Part shown: positions 17,543-29,018 of the stretch, one piece after another
Layout: every line of letters starts with the position of its first letter
How positions within the stretch are numbered: position 1 is the first letter of the stretch
Assembly: GCA_029990175.1 (NCBI GenBank)
Contig: JARKIP010000017.1
Location: 13,906,001 to 13,970,000, forward strand
Reading direction: 5' to 3'
Source: Petunia secreta
Taxonomy: Eukaryota > Streptophyta > Magnoliopsida > Solanales > Solanaceae
Length of the DNA: 64,000 nucleotides
Notes under the pieces: generated by a model
The model's database searches: none
Told to the model about the DNA's origin: nothing
The model's input: only the letters and a program-made list of their open reading frames with translations
Program-made: the position numbers and the translations under genes

Positions 17543-20340
17543 ATTTTCTATCGGTAGCATATGTGCCATGATGCAACCGGATGAAATTTTGAGAGGAAAT
17601 TATGGCAACAAACTACTCATATGCCTAGTGCACAAAAGTATGATTCTTACATCCGATCTTGATTTTTCAACTAACCCTTTGCCTAGTGTTTTTGAGAATG
17701 TTTTGAAGGATTTTGGGGACATGTTCCCGGATGAGATGCCGGATGGATTACCTTCTTTGAGGAATATTGAGCACCAAATTGACTTTGTCCCGGGATCTCA
17801 AATCCCAAACAAACCGGCTTATAGGAGCAATCCGGAGGACACAAGAGAATTGCAAAAGCAAGTTGATGAATTGCTCACTAAAGGCTTGGTGAGGGAGAGC
17901 TTGAGTGCTTGTGCCGTGCCCGTGATCCTTGTTCCAAAGAAGGATGGCACTTGAAGGATGTGTGTGGATTGTCGTGTGGTCAATAAAATCACGGTAAAGT
18001 ATCGACATCCCATACCTCGCTTAGATGACATGCTAGATGAACTAAGTGGTTCTAGTATCTTTTCAAAGATAGACCTTAGGGCCGGCTACCATAAAATCCG
18101 GATGAAACTCGGGGATGAATGGAAAACCGCATTCAAGACCAAGTTTTGTCTCTATGAATGGTTGGTGATGTCCTTTGGCCTCTCCAACGCACCTAGTACT
18201 TTCATGAGGCTAATGAACCATGTTCTAAAGCCATTCATCAACATGTTTGTGGTCGTCTACTTTGACTATATATTGATCTATAGCAAATCAATAGACGACC
18301 ATGTTGATCAGCTAAGGCAAGTGCTTGAAGTCTTGAGAGTCAAAAAGCTCTATGCTAATTTTAAAAAGTGTGCCTTTGTTGTTGAGAAGGTAGTCTTCCT
18401 TGGGTTTTTTGTGAGTGCCCAAGGAGTGGAGGTGGATGAGGCCGTTCGTGATTGGCCTACTCCTACTACCGTGACTCAAGTGAGGAGCTTTCACGGTCTT
18501 GCTAGTTTTAATAGACGATTTGTGAAAGAATTTAGCTCCATTGCCGCTCCACTCACCGAATTGGTGAAGAAGGACAAACCTTTCGTTTGGGAAGAGCCTC
18601 AAGAGAAGGCCTTCCAAGAGTTGAAAAGTAGGTTGAGTACCGCCTCTCTATTGCAATTGCCCGACTTTGGAAAGGCATTTGAGGTTGAATGTGATGCCTC
18701 GGGGGTGGGAATTGGTGGTGTTTTAACGCAAGATGGCAAACCCATAGCTTACTTTAGTGAGAAATTGAAGGGTGCCTCCTTGAACTACACTACGCATGAC
18801 AAGGATATGTACGCCTTAGTGAGAGCTCTTGCTCATTGGCAACACTACCTTTGGCCTAGAGAATTTGCGATTAAGAGTGACCATGAGTCACTCAAACATC
18901 TTAGGGGCCCAGAGAAATTAAACAAGCGTCATGCCAAGTGGGTAGAGTTCATTGAGTATTTTCCCTATGTTATCCAATACAAGAAAGGGAAAGACAATGT
19001 TGTGGTGGATGCACTTTCTCGGAAGTTTGCTCTAGCCACCACCCTTGCCTCCAAGCTCATGGGTTTTGAGAGCATTAAGTTTATGTATGCTCAAGACCCT
19101 AAGCTAAAGAGCATTCACGAAGCTCTTGAAAAGGGGGAAAGGGTTGAGAAATACCAATGGGTTAATGGATAAATCTATTAAAATGGTAAAGTGTGTGTTC
19201 CCGAGTCCTCTTAGAGGGAATTGCTTATCCGTGAAGCTCATTGCGGGGGCTTGATGGGACACTTTGGGAGGAACAAGACCTTGGCCATTCTAATGGAACA
19301 ATTCCAATGGCCAAAAATGGGAGTTCAAGTTGAAAAGCTTTGCAAAAATTGCCTTGAGTGCAAGCACGCCAAATCTAAAGCTAACCCCCATGGTTTCTAT
19401 ACTCCTCTCCCCGTGCCTACTAGTCCGTGGATAGATATTTCGATGGACTTTGTTATGGGATGGTCTAGGGGGGGCCATGATAGCATTTATGTTTTCATGG
19501 ATAGGTTCTCCAAATGGCTCACTTCACTCCATGTAAGAAGTGTGACGATGCACAATATGTTGCTTCTTTGTTAATTGAAAATGTATTAAAGTTGCATGGT
19601 GTGCCTCAAACCATAGTGAGTGATAGGGACACCAAGTTCCTTAGCCATTTTTGGAGAAGCTTGTGGGGTGCTCTTGGCACCAAGCTATTGTTTCTACGTC
19701 CCACCACCCACAAACGGATGGCCAAACCGAGGTGGTAAACCAGACTTAGGGTGCTCTTCTTAGAGCTATGACCCGAGGTAAGGCTGGGATGTGGGTTGAT
19801 AAATTGCCTCTTATGGAGTTTGCCTATAATCGTACTTTGCATAGGTTGATTGGCATGACTCCATTTGAATGTGTTTATGATTTTAATCCCTTTATTCCCC
19901 TTGATCTAACCCCTTTGCCAAGGGAAATGGTTGCTAATTTTGAAGGAAAAAGTTGAGCAAAGGCTATGATTGAGCTCCATGCTAAAGCCAAGAAGAATTT
20001 GGAGGAGGCCTATGCCAAGGTTGCTTCCAAGAAGAACAAAGGAAGGAAAAAGCTTGAGCTCAAAAAGGGAGATTGGGTGTGGGTGCACTTCTGCAAAGAA
20101 AGGTTTCCAAACCTTAGGAAAGGGAAGTTGGCACCCCGTGGAGATGGACCGTTTCAAGTGCTTTCCAAAATCAACAACAACGCCTATGTGATTAATCTAC
20201 CGGGTAAGTACAATGCGTCAAATACTTTTAATGTGACTGACTTGACCCCTTTTGATGTAGGGGATGTTGATGCCGGAGAAAAGGAAGCCATGGTTTCGAG
20301 GAGGAAGCCATGGTTTCGAGGACGAAACCTTCCTAAAGGA
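17543..20340 (+). pseudogene. E3 pol remainder: RT, RNase H, integrase, broken
   Basis: Continuation of the E3 polyprotein after E4. RT text runs from about 17790 (PNKPAYRSNPEDTRELQKQV). One in-frame stop at 17952-17954 replaces an expected tryptophan codon, TGG to TGA. The RT box at about 18258-18269 reads YFDY, so the second catalytic aspartate of YxDD is lost (TAT at 18267). RNase H follows near 18680-19010 (ECDASGVGIGG, then DALSRKFA). Stops at 19170, 19179 and 19212 precede the integrase zinc region (HCGGLMGHFGRNKTL, CKNCLECKHAK). Frameshifts fall near 19514 and 19700, in the integrase core (IVSDRDTKFLSHFW). A 20-bp tandem duplication at 20281-20320 shifts the frame just before the 3' LTR. 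It is clearly not functional. Confidence 0.88.
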
Positions 20341-21186
20341 TGATGCGGGGCATACTACCTCAAGGCCTTTCACTAGGAGTCAAGCCAAGTTGATTCAAGA
20401 CACCCATCTCCACTTGACTTGGAAGGACATGGAAGAAGGATCCGAGAGTGGCTTGAAGATCTTGAATTGGAGTTCCATGGATGGAGGATCGCCTAGGCTA
20501 CTTGGAGAGGCATCCAAGGCACATTACGAGGCAAACCAAGGAGCCACAGGAGGAGGTGGACCGCCTACTCTACCAGGCGGACCGCCCCCTCAACTCTCTG
20601 AAGTTTGAAGGGGCTTAGTAGGCAGGGCGCCTCTTTAAAAAGGCGGGGCGCCTAGTGCACAGTAGCCGGGGCACCTACTTTTCAGGCGGGGCGCCTACTT
20701 GGGTCGCCTGGTACACCAGGCTGGGTGCCTACTCCACTGAAGAATGTGACGGGACACCTCATTAAGTTGCTATGTTTTGACTATTATAGCCCTACGTGGC
20801 CTTTTTTTATTTAACCCACTTTGGGGGTACTTTAGGGCTTTCATGTTGTCTAAGTGAAGCCTATAAATACTTCACTTGTCTTCTTTGAACCTTAGCTTAC
20901 CTTGAAATTTGTTGAATGATGAATAGAGTTGAACTCTTGTTTATTAAGAGACAGTTTTAGTTGGCTTGAATTCACTAGTGGATCCTAGTTGAGTATCGAA
21001 CCGACACCCGATCATTCTACTTGCGAGTCTCGGGTGCGACTCGAGGGTGGTTGCATAGCATAGGTCCTTCTTGACGCCGATACGAGGGTATCATGGAAAA
21101 AGTTCTCTGTGGTTACCTTGTAGGGAGTTCGAGACGTGTCTCGCTCTCCTATCGTTCTTTTGTCTTTTGATTTTGTATCCTTATCA
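20341..21186 (+). repeat. E3 3' LTR
   Basis: 846 bp, TGATGCGGGG to CCTTATCA. The pol-derived frame SRPFTRSQAKLIQ continues into its first 60 bases, as is typical of CRM-type elements. It has at least one more G+C palindrome unit than the 5' LTR (near 20640-20690) and an inserted GAGACGTGTCTCGCTCTCC stretch near 21130, itself containing the palindrome GAGACGTGTCTC. Confidence 0.9.
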
Positions 21187-21637
21187 CATGTGGAAGATTA
21201 TATGGATAATGAGCCTAGCACTTGATGGAATATTCTAGAGAAGTATGGAGATATTCCCTTAGGAATATTCTAGGTAGTTATGGCTTGGCTAGGAAGACTT
21301 TTAGAAGGCTTTAGAATATTCTAGCTAGGTAGATTATTCTAGAATGGGACTTATTTGTAAATATGGAGGATTCTAGAGAGGGACTTGTAAACAATTAATA
21401 TTTGCACACTAGCCCCTAAGAGAGTAGTATAAATAGAGGGGCCACTCATTTGTAAACCGTCAAGCAACCAAGCAAACAATCTTCCAAATAATACAAAGCT
21501 TCCTTTGGAAAATCTTTCTTGTTCATTTCCATTCTCTTAGCGATCCTTAGTAGTTTCGGCTGACTTGGCATAGTAAGATAGCGAGCGACTTGTCAAGTGC
21601 CGCATGATTCGCTTAGTTCAAGACTAAGGTTGTGACA
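21187..21637 (+). repeat. E2 5' LTR, second part
   Basis: Starts with the CATGT duplication, then TGGAAGATTATATGG, and runs to GGTTGTGACA. It matches the E2 3' LTR from about 26496. It contains several AATATTCTAG words and a TATAAATA at about 21428 (AGTATAAATAGAGG), the likely LTR TATA box. Confidence 0.9.
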
Positions 21638-21640
21638 AGG

Positions 21641-21652
21641 TGGTATCAGAGC
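21641..21652 (+). other. E2 primer-binding site
   Basis: TGGTATCAGAGC, three bases after the LTR end; an exact initiator-methionine tRNA complement. Confidence 0.9.
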
Positions 21653-21671
21653 AAAGGTTGTGACTAAGGGA

Positions 21672-22422
21672 ATGGCAAACGTGGAGGAAACCAACAACCA
21701 ACTCAACATTGTCAATGTTCCAACAAACATTGTCCGAGAGTCCGTCACCAAGAAAGGGCGATGTAGAAAAAGGAATGCCAACAATAGTAAGGAAGGATCG
21801 TCTAGTATCATTCCAAGCGAAAATGCTACATCCCCAGACCCACCAACCACTGAGGCAATTGAGGAGGAAGACGAGGACCTCATGCCCAGGAAGGAGTGGA
21901 TCTTGAAGGTCGAAGCGGGGATGGAAGCCATGGACATCGTTGACCAACGCTTGAAAAAACTAGAAGACGCTTTCGACACTCTTGAGAGGCACACCCTTGA
22001 TGAAATTGAGGACGTCCTGAAAGAGTTGGAGGGATGTAAGCAAGCCGAGTTTGAGCTAAAACAGACCATCACAACCTTGGAGTGCAGGCTCATGGATGCG
22101 CTGAGCACCATCGATGCCATGAAGACAAAGATGGAGGCACTCGAGGAGCAGGTCGATGCTAGTGTGACTGAGGCAGCCAGCAATGTGGTTGTGACGAGAG
22201 AGGATAAGATCGAGGCTCCCAAGCCTCCAGTGTTCAAAGGGGTTCGTGACGCATAAGAGGTGGAAAACTTCCTTTGGCACATAGAGAACTACTTTAAGCA
22301 TGGCAAAGTGAGGGACGAAGAGGCTAAATAAACACCGCAGTGTTGAACCTCTCAGAAACTGCCATGCTTTGGTGGAGAAGGAAGACGGCTGACATCGAGA
22401 AAGGCTTGTGCACCATTAGCAC
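21672..22422 (+). pseudogene. E2 gag N-terminal part, broken
   Basis: The reading frame starts near ATG 21672 (MANVEETNN) and encodes an acidic, coiled-coil-rich Gag N-terminus (about 95-180: LKKLEDAFDTLERHTLDEIE, heptad-like). A stop at 22254-22256 interrupts RDA-EVENFLWHIENYF in frame, and a second stop follows at about 22329-22331. The frame then shifts near 22330-22430, where the capsid continues in another frame. It forms the particle coat in an intact Galadriel-type element. Confidence 0.75.
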
Positions 22423-25400
22423 GTGGGAGCAATTCAAGGCAGACGGCAGTTCTTCCCCAACAACGTCGTGTACGAGGCAAGGCGCAAGTTTAGGGAGTTA
22501 AAGCAGACAGGGAGTATTCGGGACTACGTGAAGGAGTACACCACCCTCATGCTTCAAATCCCCAACCTTACTAGTGATGACTTGTTATTCCACTTCATTG
22601 ACGGGTTGCAAAACTGGGCTAAGCAGGAGTTGCAATGCCGACAAGTCACCAACATAGACCAAGCCATAGTTGAGGCTGAGTTTTTGATGGATTTCAGGCA
22701 TGACAGACATGACAAAGGCAAGGGCAAAAAGTCAAAGGGTGGCCCTGCCAAAGGTGGGGGAGACCGTGGTAAAGGCAAGGAGACACAACATCAACACCCT
22801 ATGACTCAAGACGCCAACAAGTCTGATGGAAAGAAGGGTGGACATCAACGTTATGCTGAGAAAACGATGCAGGCTGAAAAGAAAGGATGCTATATATGTA
22901 TAGGGACACTTGGCTTTAGGAATTGTCCCGACCTAAAGAGTCTCAGTGCCATAGTGCGGCAGCGACAAGAGCAGGAGCAAGGAGATAGTTCGGCCACAGC
23001 ACAGTTGGGTACGATCGGACTATGTGGAGCTGTCACGACGCAAGCTAACAAGGCCAAAGAGTATAACACTCAGTACGTGGATCTCATTATCAACAACAAG
23101 CCCGCCCGTGCTATGGTCGACACTGGAGCAACAAACAACTTCATGACCGCGGCCACAAGAAAGATACTAGGGTTGAAGCTTGCTCCAAGAAACACCCTTC
23201 TCAAGACTGTCAATGCCTAGCTGACAAAGGTATGCGGCGTAGCCAATGATGTTAGTTTAAAGTTGGGCAGTTGGCAAGGTATGACAACCTTCACCGTTGC
23301 ACCTATAGATATCTTCAACATTATACTTGGGAAAGAGTTCTTCCAACGTTGTCATACTATAATCAATCCCTACCTCCAACGTCTCTTGGTCATGGAGCAA
23401 GAAGGATCTTGCATGGTGCCTACAATGACCATGCCACTACCGGAAAAAGGTCAGACACATCTCTCGGCTATGCAGCTTGTAAAGGGGCTTAAGAAAGGGG
23501 AGCCAACATTCATAGCAACCCTTGCAAGCTTAGAAGATGGCGATGGTAAGCCAGAGACATTGCCGCCCTGCATAGAGAAATTGCTCGAGGAAAACAAATA
23601 TTTAATGCCCGAGGAGCTGCCTAAGCACTTGCCTCCGAAATGTGAGCTGGATCATAAGATTGTGCTGGAGCCAGGAGCTAAGCCGCCCATATTTTCCCCA
23701 TATCGGATGGCACTACCCGAGTTGGAGGAGCTTAGGAAACAGTTGAAGGAGCTACTAGATACCGGTCATATCCACCCATCGAAAGCACCCTTTGGCACAC
23801 CAGTATTGTTCCAGAAGAAGAAGGATGGATCATTGCGCCTATGCATAGACTATCGGGTGCTCAACAAGGTCACCATGAAGAATAAATACCCGATCCCGCT
23901 CATTGCTGACTTGTTCGACAGACTTGGACAAGCCAAGTACTTTACCAAGGTGGCTCTTCGCAAGGGCTACTACCAAGTTCGTATTGCAGAAGGGGATGAG
24001 CCAAAGACAGCATGCGTGACGAGATACGGAGCCTTTGAGTGGTTGGTTATGCCCTTCGTCTTAACCAATGCACCTGCTACATTTTGCACTCTCATGAACA
24101 AGATTTTTCATCCCTACCTTCATCAGTTCGTGGTGGTCTACTTGGACGACATAGTCATCTGTAGCAACACTTTGGAGGAGTACGTGGAGCACTTAAAGAA
24201 GGTTTTCCAAGTCTTGCGGGAGTATGAGTTATTCATCAAGCGCGAGAAGTGCGAGTTTGCCCAGTCAAAGGTGCACTTCTTGGGGCATGTCATTAGTAGC
24301 GGGGAGTTATGCATGGACGAGGCTAAGGTACGAGCTACCCAGAAATGGGAGACACCAACTAAGGTAACCAAGTTAAGATCTTTCCTTGGCCTTGTCAACT
24401 ACTATCGTCGGTTCATTAGTGGCTATTCAGCCAAGGCCTCACCACTGACTGAGTTGCTGAAGAAGAATAAGCTGTGGGATTCGACGGAGCATTGTCAACA
24501 TGCGTTTGAAGGCCTTAAGGCAGCGGTAACGGAGGAACCGGTCTTAGCATTACCAGAATTTTCCAAGATGTTCGAGGTACATACAGATGCTTCAGACTTT
24601 GCTATTGGGGGTGTATTGATGCAAGACAGACATCCTATAGCCTTCGAGAGCTGCAAGTTGAATGACACAGAGCGACGCTACACAGTGCAAGAGAAGGAGA
24701 TGACCGCTATTGTGCATTGCCTACGCACATGGAGACATTGTTTGCTTGGATCGAAGTTCGTACTTAAGACAGATAACGTAGCCACTAGCTATTTTCAGAC
24801 ACAGAAGAAGCTCACACCGAAGCAGGGTAGTTGGCAGGATTTCTTCGCCGAGTTTGACTATATGCTGGAGTATAAGCCAGGCAAAGGCAACGTTGTGGCC
24901 AATACCTTGAGTCGGAAAGCCGAACTTGCTGCCATCACTTCAGCAAGTTGTGACATTCGCGAGGCTATCAAGAAGGGTATGCAACAAGACCTAACAGCCA
25001 AGCAGCTCATGAAGTTAGCAACCCAAGGCAAGACAAGACGCTTTTGGGAGGAAGATGGACTATTGCTTACCATAGGACGGAGGGTTTACGTGCCTAAGTT
25101 TGGAGACATCAGGCGGAGCATTATAAAGGAGAGCCATGATACCATGTGGGCCGGTCATCCAGGCCAACAACGCACGAGGGCCTTTGTTGAGTCGGTCTAC
25201 TACTGGCCACGCATGCGAGATGACATAGACTGTTATGTGCAAACTTGTCTTCTGTGCCAACAAGACAAGGTTGAGCAGCAGAAGCCGGGAGGACTTTTAG
25301 AACCACTACCCGTTGTAGAGCGTCCATGGGAGAGCGTGACTATGGACTTTACCACATGCTTGCCGAAGTCCGACGGTTACAACACTATCATGGTGGTAGT

Positions 25401-26544
25401 GGACAGATTCTCGAAGTATGCCACTTTTATGCCCGCCTCAGCCAGTTGCACAGCCAAAGAAGCCGCCAAGTTATTCTTCAAGAACGTGGTGAAATATAGG
25501 GGCTTACCGAGGCACATCATTAGCGACGGAGACCCTCGATTCAGTGGAAATTTCTTGAGGGAGCTATTTGAAATGCTTGGTACAGAGCTTCACTTTTCTA
25601 CTAGCTTCCATCCGCAGACAGATGGACAGACAGAACGGGTCAATACCTTACTGGAGTGTTACTTGAGGCATTATGTGAGCGCAGATCAAAAGGATTGGGC
25701 AAGACTCTTGGGCATAGCCCAATTCTGTTACAACTTGCAGTGGAGCGAGTCCACGGGGTTGACGCCATTTGAGCTAGCCACTGGCCAACAACCACAAACT
25801 CCACATTCACTACCTACAGCATTCGAAGGAAAGAGTTTGGGGGCTTATCATATGGTCAAGGGCTGGGAGGAGCAGCTTGACACTGCTAAGTCCTACTAGG
25901 ACAAGGTTGCTAAGAGGATGAAGAAATTTGCAGATCGTAAGCGGCGTCCCACAGACTACAAAGTTGGAGATATGGTCATGGTGAAGTTTAACCTGAGGCA
26001 ATTCAAGTCACTACGAGGCATGCACCAAAATTTGATGCGCAAGTACGAGGGCCCATTCAAGATCATTGCCAAGGTGGGCAAGATTTCTTATAAGCTTGAG
26101 TTGCCACCACATCTTAAGATCTATCCTGTCTTCCATGCCAGCATGCTCAAGCCATACCATGATGACAAAGATGATCCAAGTAGGGGCCAATCAAGTCGTG
26201 TTCCTATCACTATCACTGCTTCTCATGAACGGGAGATTGAAGCTATTAGTAACTATCATGCCATATGGAAACAGGGACAAAAGGCCACGGCCATGTTTCT
26301 GGTACACTGGAAGGGACAAGCACCAGAGGAAGCCACATGGGAGAGGTATGAAGACTTGTCGCAATTCAAAGACAACATTCGAGAGTTTATGCAGCAACAT
26401 TGCGCCGCGGTCGTGTCAATATTAGGTGGGGAGAGTGTGATGACCCGCAACATCGTCATGCCACGTAGGCGCAATTTGGCACATAGCTTTGCCATGTGGA
26501 AGCTTACATGGATAATGAGCCTAGCACTTGATGGAATATTCTAG
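22423..26544 (+). pseudogene. E2 gag C-terminus and Pol with chromodomain, two stops
   Basis: One frame broken only by TAG at 23218-23220 and TAG at 25897-25899. In order: capsid (QFFPNNVVYEARRKFREL); a zinc knuckle remnant CYICIGTLGFRNC at 22888-22926, in which the expected histidine is leucine; protease DTGATNNFM near 23118; RT with YLDD near 24138 but ALRKGYY at 23953, where a catalytic aspartate is expected (GCT = Ala); RNase H HTDASDFAIGG near 24580; integrase with CYVQTCLLCQQDK, MDFTTCLPK, SDGDPRF and GQTERVN near 25230-25640; and a C-terminal chromodomain about 26275-26400 (FLVHWKGQAPEEATWERYED). Chromodomains in this group guide integration to marked chromatin. The C-terminal reading frame runs about 110 bases into the 3' LTR. 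Confidence 0.9.
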
Positions 26545-26958
26545 AGAAGTATGGAGATATTCCCTTAGGAATATTCTAGGTAGTTATGGCTTGGCTAAGA
26601 AGACTTTTAGAAGGCTTTAGAATATTCTACCTATGAATATTCTAGCTAGGTAGATTATTCTAGAATGGGACTTATTTGTAAATATAGAGGATTCTAGAGA
26701 GGGACTTGTAAACAATTAATATTTGCACAGTAGCCCCTAAGTGAGTAGTATAAATGGAGGGGCCACTCATTTGTAAACCGTCAAGAGACCAAGCAAACAA
26801 TCTTCCAAATAATACAAAGCTTCCTTTGGAAAATCTTTCTTGTTCATTTCCATTCTCTTAGCGATTCTTAGTAGTTTCGGCTGACTTGGCATAGTAAGAT
26901 AGCGAGCGACTTGTCAAGTGCCGCACGATTCACTTAGTTCAAGACTAAGGTCGTGACA
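26436..26958 (+). repeat. E2 3' LTR
   Basis: 523 bp, TGTGATGACC to GGTCGTGACA. Compared with the 5' LTR it carries an extra CTATGAATATTCTAC-like segment near 26630. The TATA-like AGTATAAATGGAGG lies near 26747. It is followed by TTAC and then the remaining E1 LTR. Confidence 0.92.
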
Positions 26959-27443
26959 TTACAGTTTCATTCAGCTATGATATATTATATCCTCATGCCT
27001 TACATACTTTGTACGTATCGTACTCACATCCTCTCTTGGGCGTTGTGTTTCATGCCACACAGATATAGAGAGATCAGACCCTGAGCCACTTTAGTAGGCT
27101 ATCTACCAGCTGTTGGAGTCACTCCGTCTCCTTCTGGAGTTTACTACTTTTGGTATGTTGTGGCATCGAGTAGGTATGGCGAGGCCTTGTCCCGTCCTTT
27201 GTATATTCAGTTCAGCACTCTTAGAGGTCTGTAGATATGTCTCTGTGTGGTTCATTCACTATGTTATGTATGTCAGCGTGTGATAACCTTGTCATCTTTC
27301 CAAACTTTATTTTTTAGTAAATATGCATATATTTATAACCAGGTGGGCAGCTCATCTCTCTTATTCATAGATTATTAATAGGTCTAGTGATGATCGATAC
27401 TGAGTGTCGGTTATCCGTCGTGGCTCTAGGTTGGGTCATGACA
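26959..27443 (+). repeat. E1 5' LTR, second part
   Basis: Resumes with TTACAGTTTCATTCAGC, matching 33904 onward in the 3' LTR, and ends GGGTCATGACA. It carries the R/U5 portion of the LTR. Confidence 0.9.
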
Positions 27444-27447
27444 AAAG

Positions 27448-27459
27448 TAGTATCGGAGC
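27448..27459 (+). other. E1 primer-binding site, degenerate
   Basis: TAGTATCGGAGC, two mismatches from TGGTATCAGAGC, four bases after the LTR end. Confidence 0.7.
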
Positions 27460-27636
27460 AGTTCAGTCGTAGGGTGTCTATAGGCCATGTCTAGTAAAGT
27501 CTTGTTCAGGAGTATGTTGCGCGCCATACTTATAAATAGGAGGTTATAAGGCATTTTAGAATGGTCGTCTTTCTTTGCTCTCTAGATCATGCGATAGTGC
27601 CATGATTTTAGAATTCACCCTTCTACCAGTAATGTT

Positions 27637-28950
27637 TTGAATACAGCGATGCCACTGAACGCACTAACAACTGCTCAAAAGGGCAAGGCTATTGCCGGCC
27701 AGGGTACTAGTAGAGTGCATCCTGAGGTGGATAAGAGTGAGGAGTCAAGACATGAGGCTCTATCTGAGGGCTCACGGATACCTTTAGTTCAGGGCGATAT
27801 TAGAAGTACTGCAGCTACTGTACCTCCAGCTCCTCAGCCTGATAGCAAGGGGCAATAGGTGAGGGATGCCGTCAGATTATTTACAGTGTTAAAGTTGCTC
27901 AGACTAGATGGCATAGTGCACATGCCAAGGGAGATACTGGATCCAGGATCATGGATTTTATCCGACTAGAGCCTCCAGTCTTTACTGGATCTCGTACAGG
28001 AGAGGACCCTCAGGATTTTCTAGTAAGGATAGCCAGGGTGTTGTGGATCATGCATGTGTCAGACACATAGTCAATAAAGTTGGTTGCATTCAGATTACAT
28101 GACCCAGCAGCAAGGTGGTATCAGACATGGGAGCTATCTAGAGGGTCAGATGCTATTCCGGAGACTTTGAAGGAATTCTCAGACGCCTTCATTCATCAGT
28201 ATATTCCTATAGAGACACAGAGAGCACGTTCTTATCATTTCCTAACCTTGAGACATGGATGTTTGAGTGTAGAAGAGTATAATTATCATTTTAATTCTTT
28301 AGCAAGGTTTGCCCCTACTGTGGTAACGAGTATGGAGGATAGAATTCACAAGTATGTAGTGGAAATAGGTCCACACCGGGTGAACGAGTGTATGGCTGTT
28401 GCTATGCAGCCAGGAATGAGAATATCACGCATTCGGTCGTTTGCTTTATCACTTGAGGAGAGGAAGCAGAAACAGAGAGCCGATAGGGATAAAGTGTCAC
28501 ATAAGAGGGGCAGAGTTTCTGGTACGTTTGTAGAGACATCTGGAGTGAGTAGGCAATAGAGTGTTAGACAGCCACTAGCTAGTATACCTCCACAGTCCCG
28601 TGCCCCGAGATGTGATAGACCTCCTCAGTCCAGAGCTAGTCAGGCATCACAGACTTTAGGATTTCAGCATTGTGGTACTTCTATATAGGCCGGTCAGACA
28701 TATCGTAGATGTCCAGATTGTGATAGACGCCACTTGGGACCATGTCAATTAGGAGTTGATACTTGTTATATTTGATGAAAGGCAGGACATTTCATGAGAG
28801 ATTGCTCGACTAAGGGTGGTAGTGGTGCAGCCCAGCCAGCTAGATCAGCAGTAGCTTCCTCAGCACCAGCACGCCCTCAGGGGCAAGTTCCTCAGGCACC
28901 AGCAGGTCGTGGTAGAGGTCGAAGTGGAGCTCCTACAGCAGGCGGTCCTT
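27637..28950 (+). pseudogene. E1 gag, broken
   Basis: Tekay/Del-type Gag. The capsid region reads through 28080-28559 (FRLHDPAARWYQTWEL, LTLRHGCLSVEEYNYHF). The zinc knuckle region at 28764-28800 has lost its second cysteine: two consecutive TGA stops (28773-28778) follow CYI, before KAGHFMRDC. Further stops occur near 27856, 28069, 28558 and 28687. A serine/alanine/proline-rich linker then leads to the protease. It is not functional. Confidence 0.8.
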
Positions 28951-29018
28951 AGAATCGCACCTATTCTCTTATTGGTCGACAGGACCAAGAGGCTTCACAA
29001 GATGTAGTCACAGGTATT

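Larger units (their letters stand above)
3841..21186 (+). mobile_element. E3: Ty3/Gypsy CRM-type chromovirus inserted in the E2 5' LTR, carrying E4
   Basis: Termini are TGATGCGGGG and CCTTATCA, with the perfect 5-bp duplication CATGT at 3836-3840 and 21187-21191. LTRs are at 3841-4638 and 20341-21186, the PBS at 4642-4653, gag-protease at 5692-7769 and the remainder of pol at 17543-20340. E4 splits the polyprotein. Clade evidence: the protease text IIDSGSCSNV followed by YRLQWL and GRPWQFDR, RT text PIPRLDDMLDEL, an integrase end resembling FNVTDLTPF, and a C-terminal reading frame that runs on into the 3' LTR. These are features I associate with the CRM clade. The reading frame is broken by at least seven stops and two or more frameshifts, and the RT catalytic box is mutated. 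Confidence 0.85.
3779..26958 (+). mobile_element. E2: Ty3/Gypsy chromovirus, Galadriel-like, inserted in the E1 5' LTR and carrying E3 and E4
   Basis: It starts TGTGATGACC and ends GGTCGTGACA, with TTAC flanking both ends (3775-3778 and 26959-26962). The target site is intact in the E1 3' LTR (CCTTACAGTTTC near 33900). The LTRs are about 510-523 bp and the element alone is about 5.8 kb. Internal order is PBS, gag with a zinc-knuckle remnant, protease, RT, RNase H, integrase and a C-terminal chromodomain. The RNase H-RT linker text and overall size match the Galadriel/Monkey clade as I know it (family knowledge, not searched). A 4-bp rather than 5-bp duplication is slightly unusual. Confidence 0.85.

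Noticed and set aside
3841..21186. Proof of a centromere from the CRM-type element
   Set aside because: CRM-clade elements also occur outside centromeres, and no centromeric satellite is visible.
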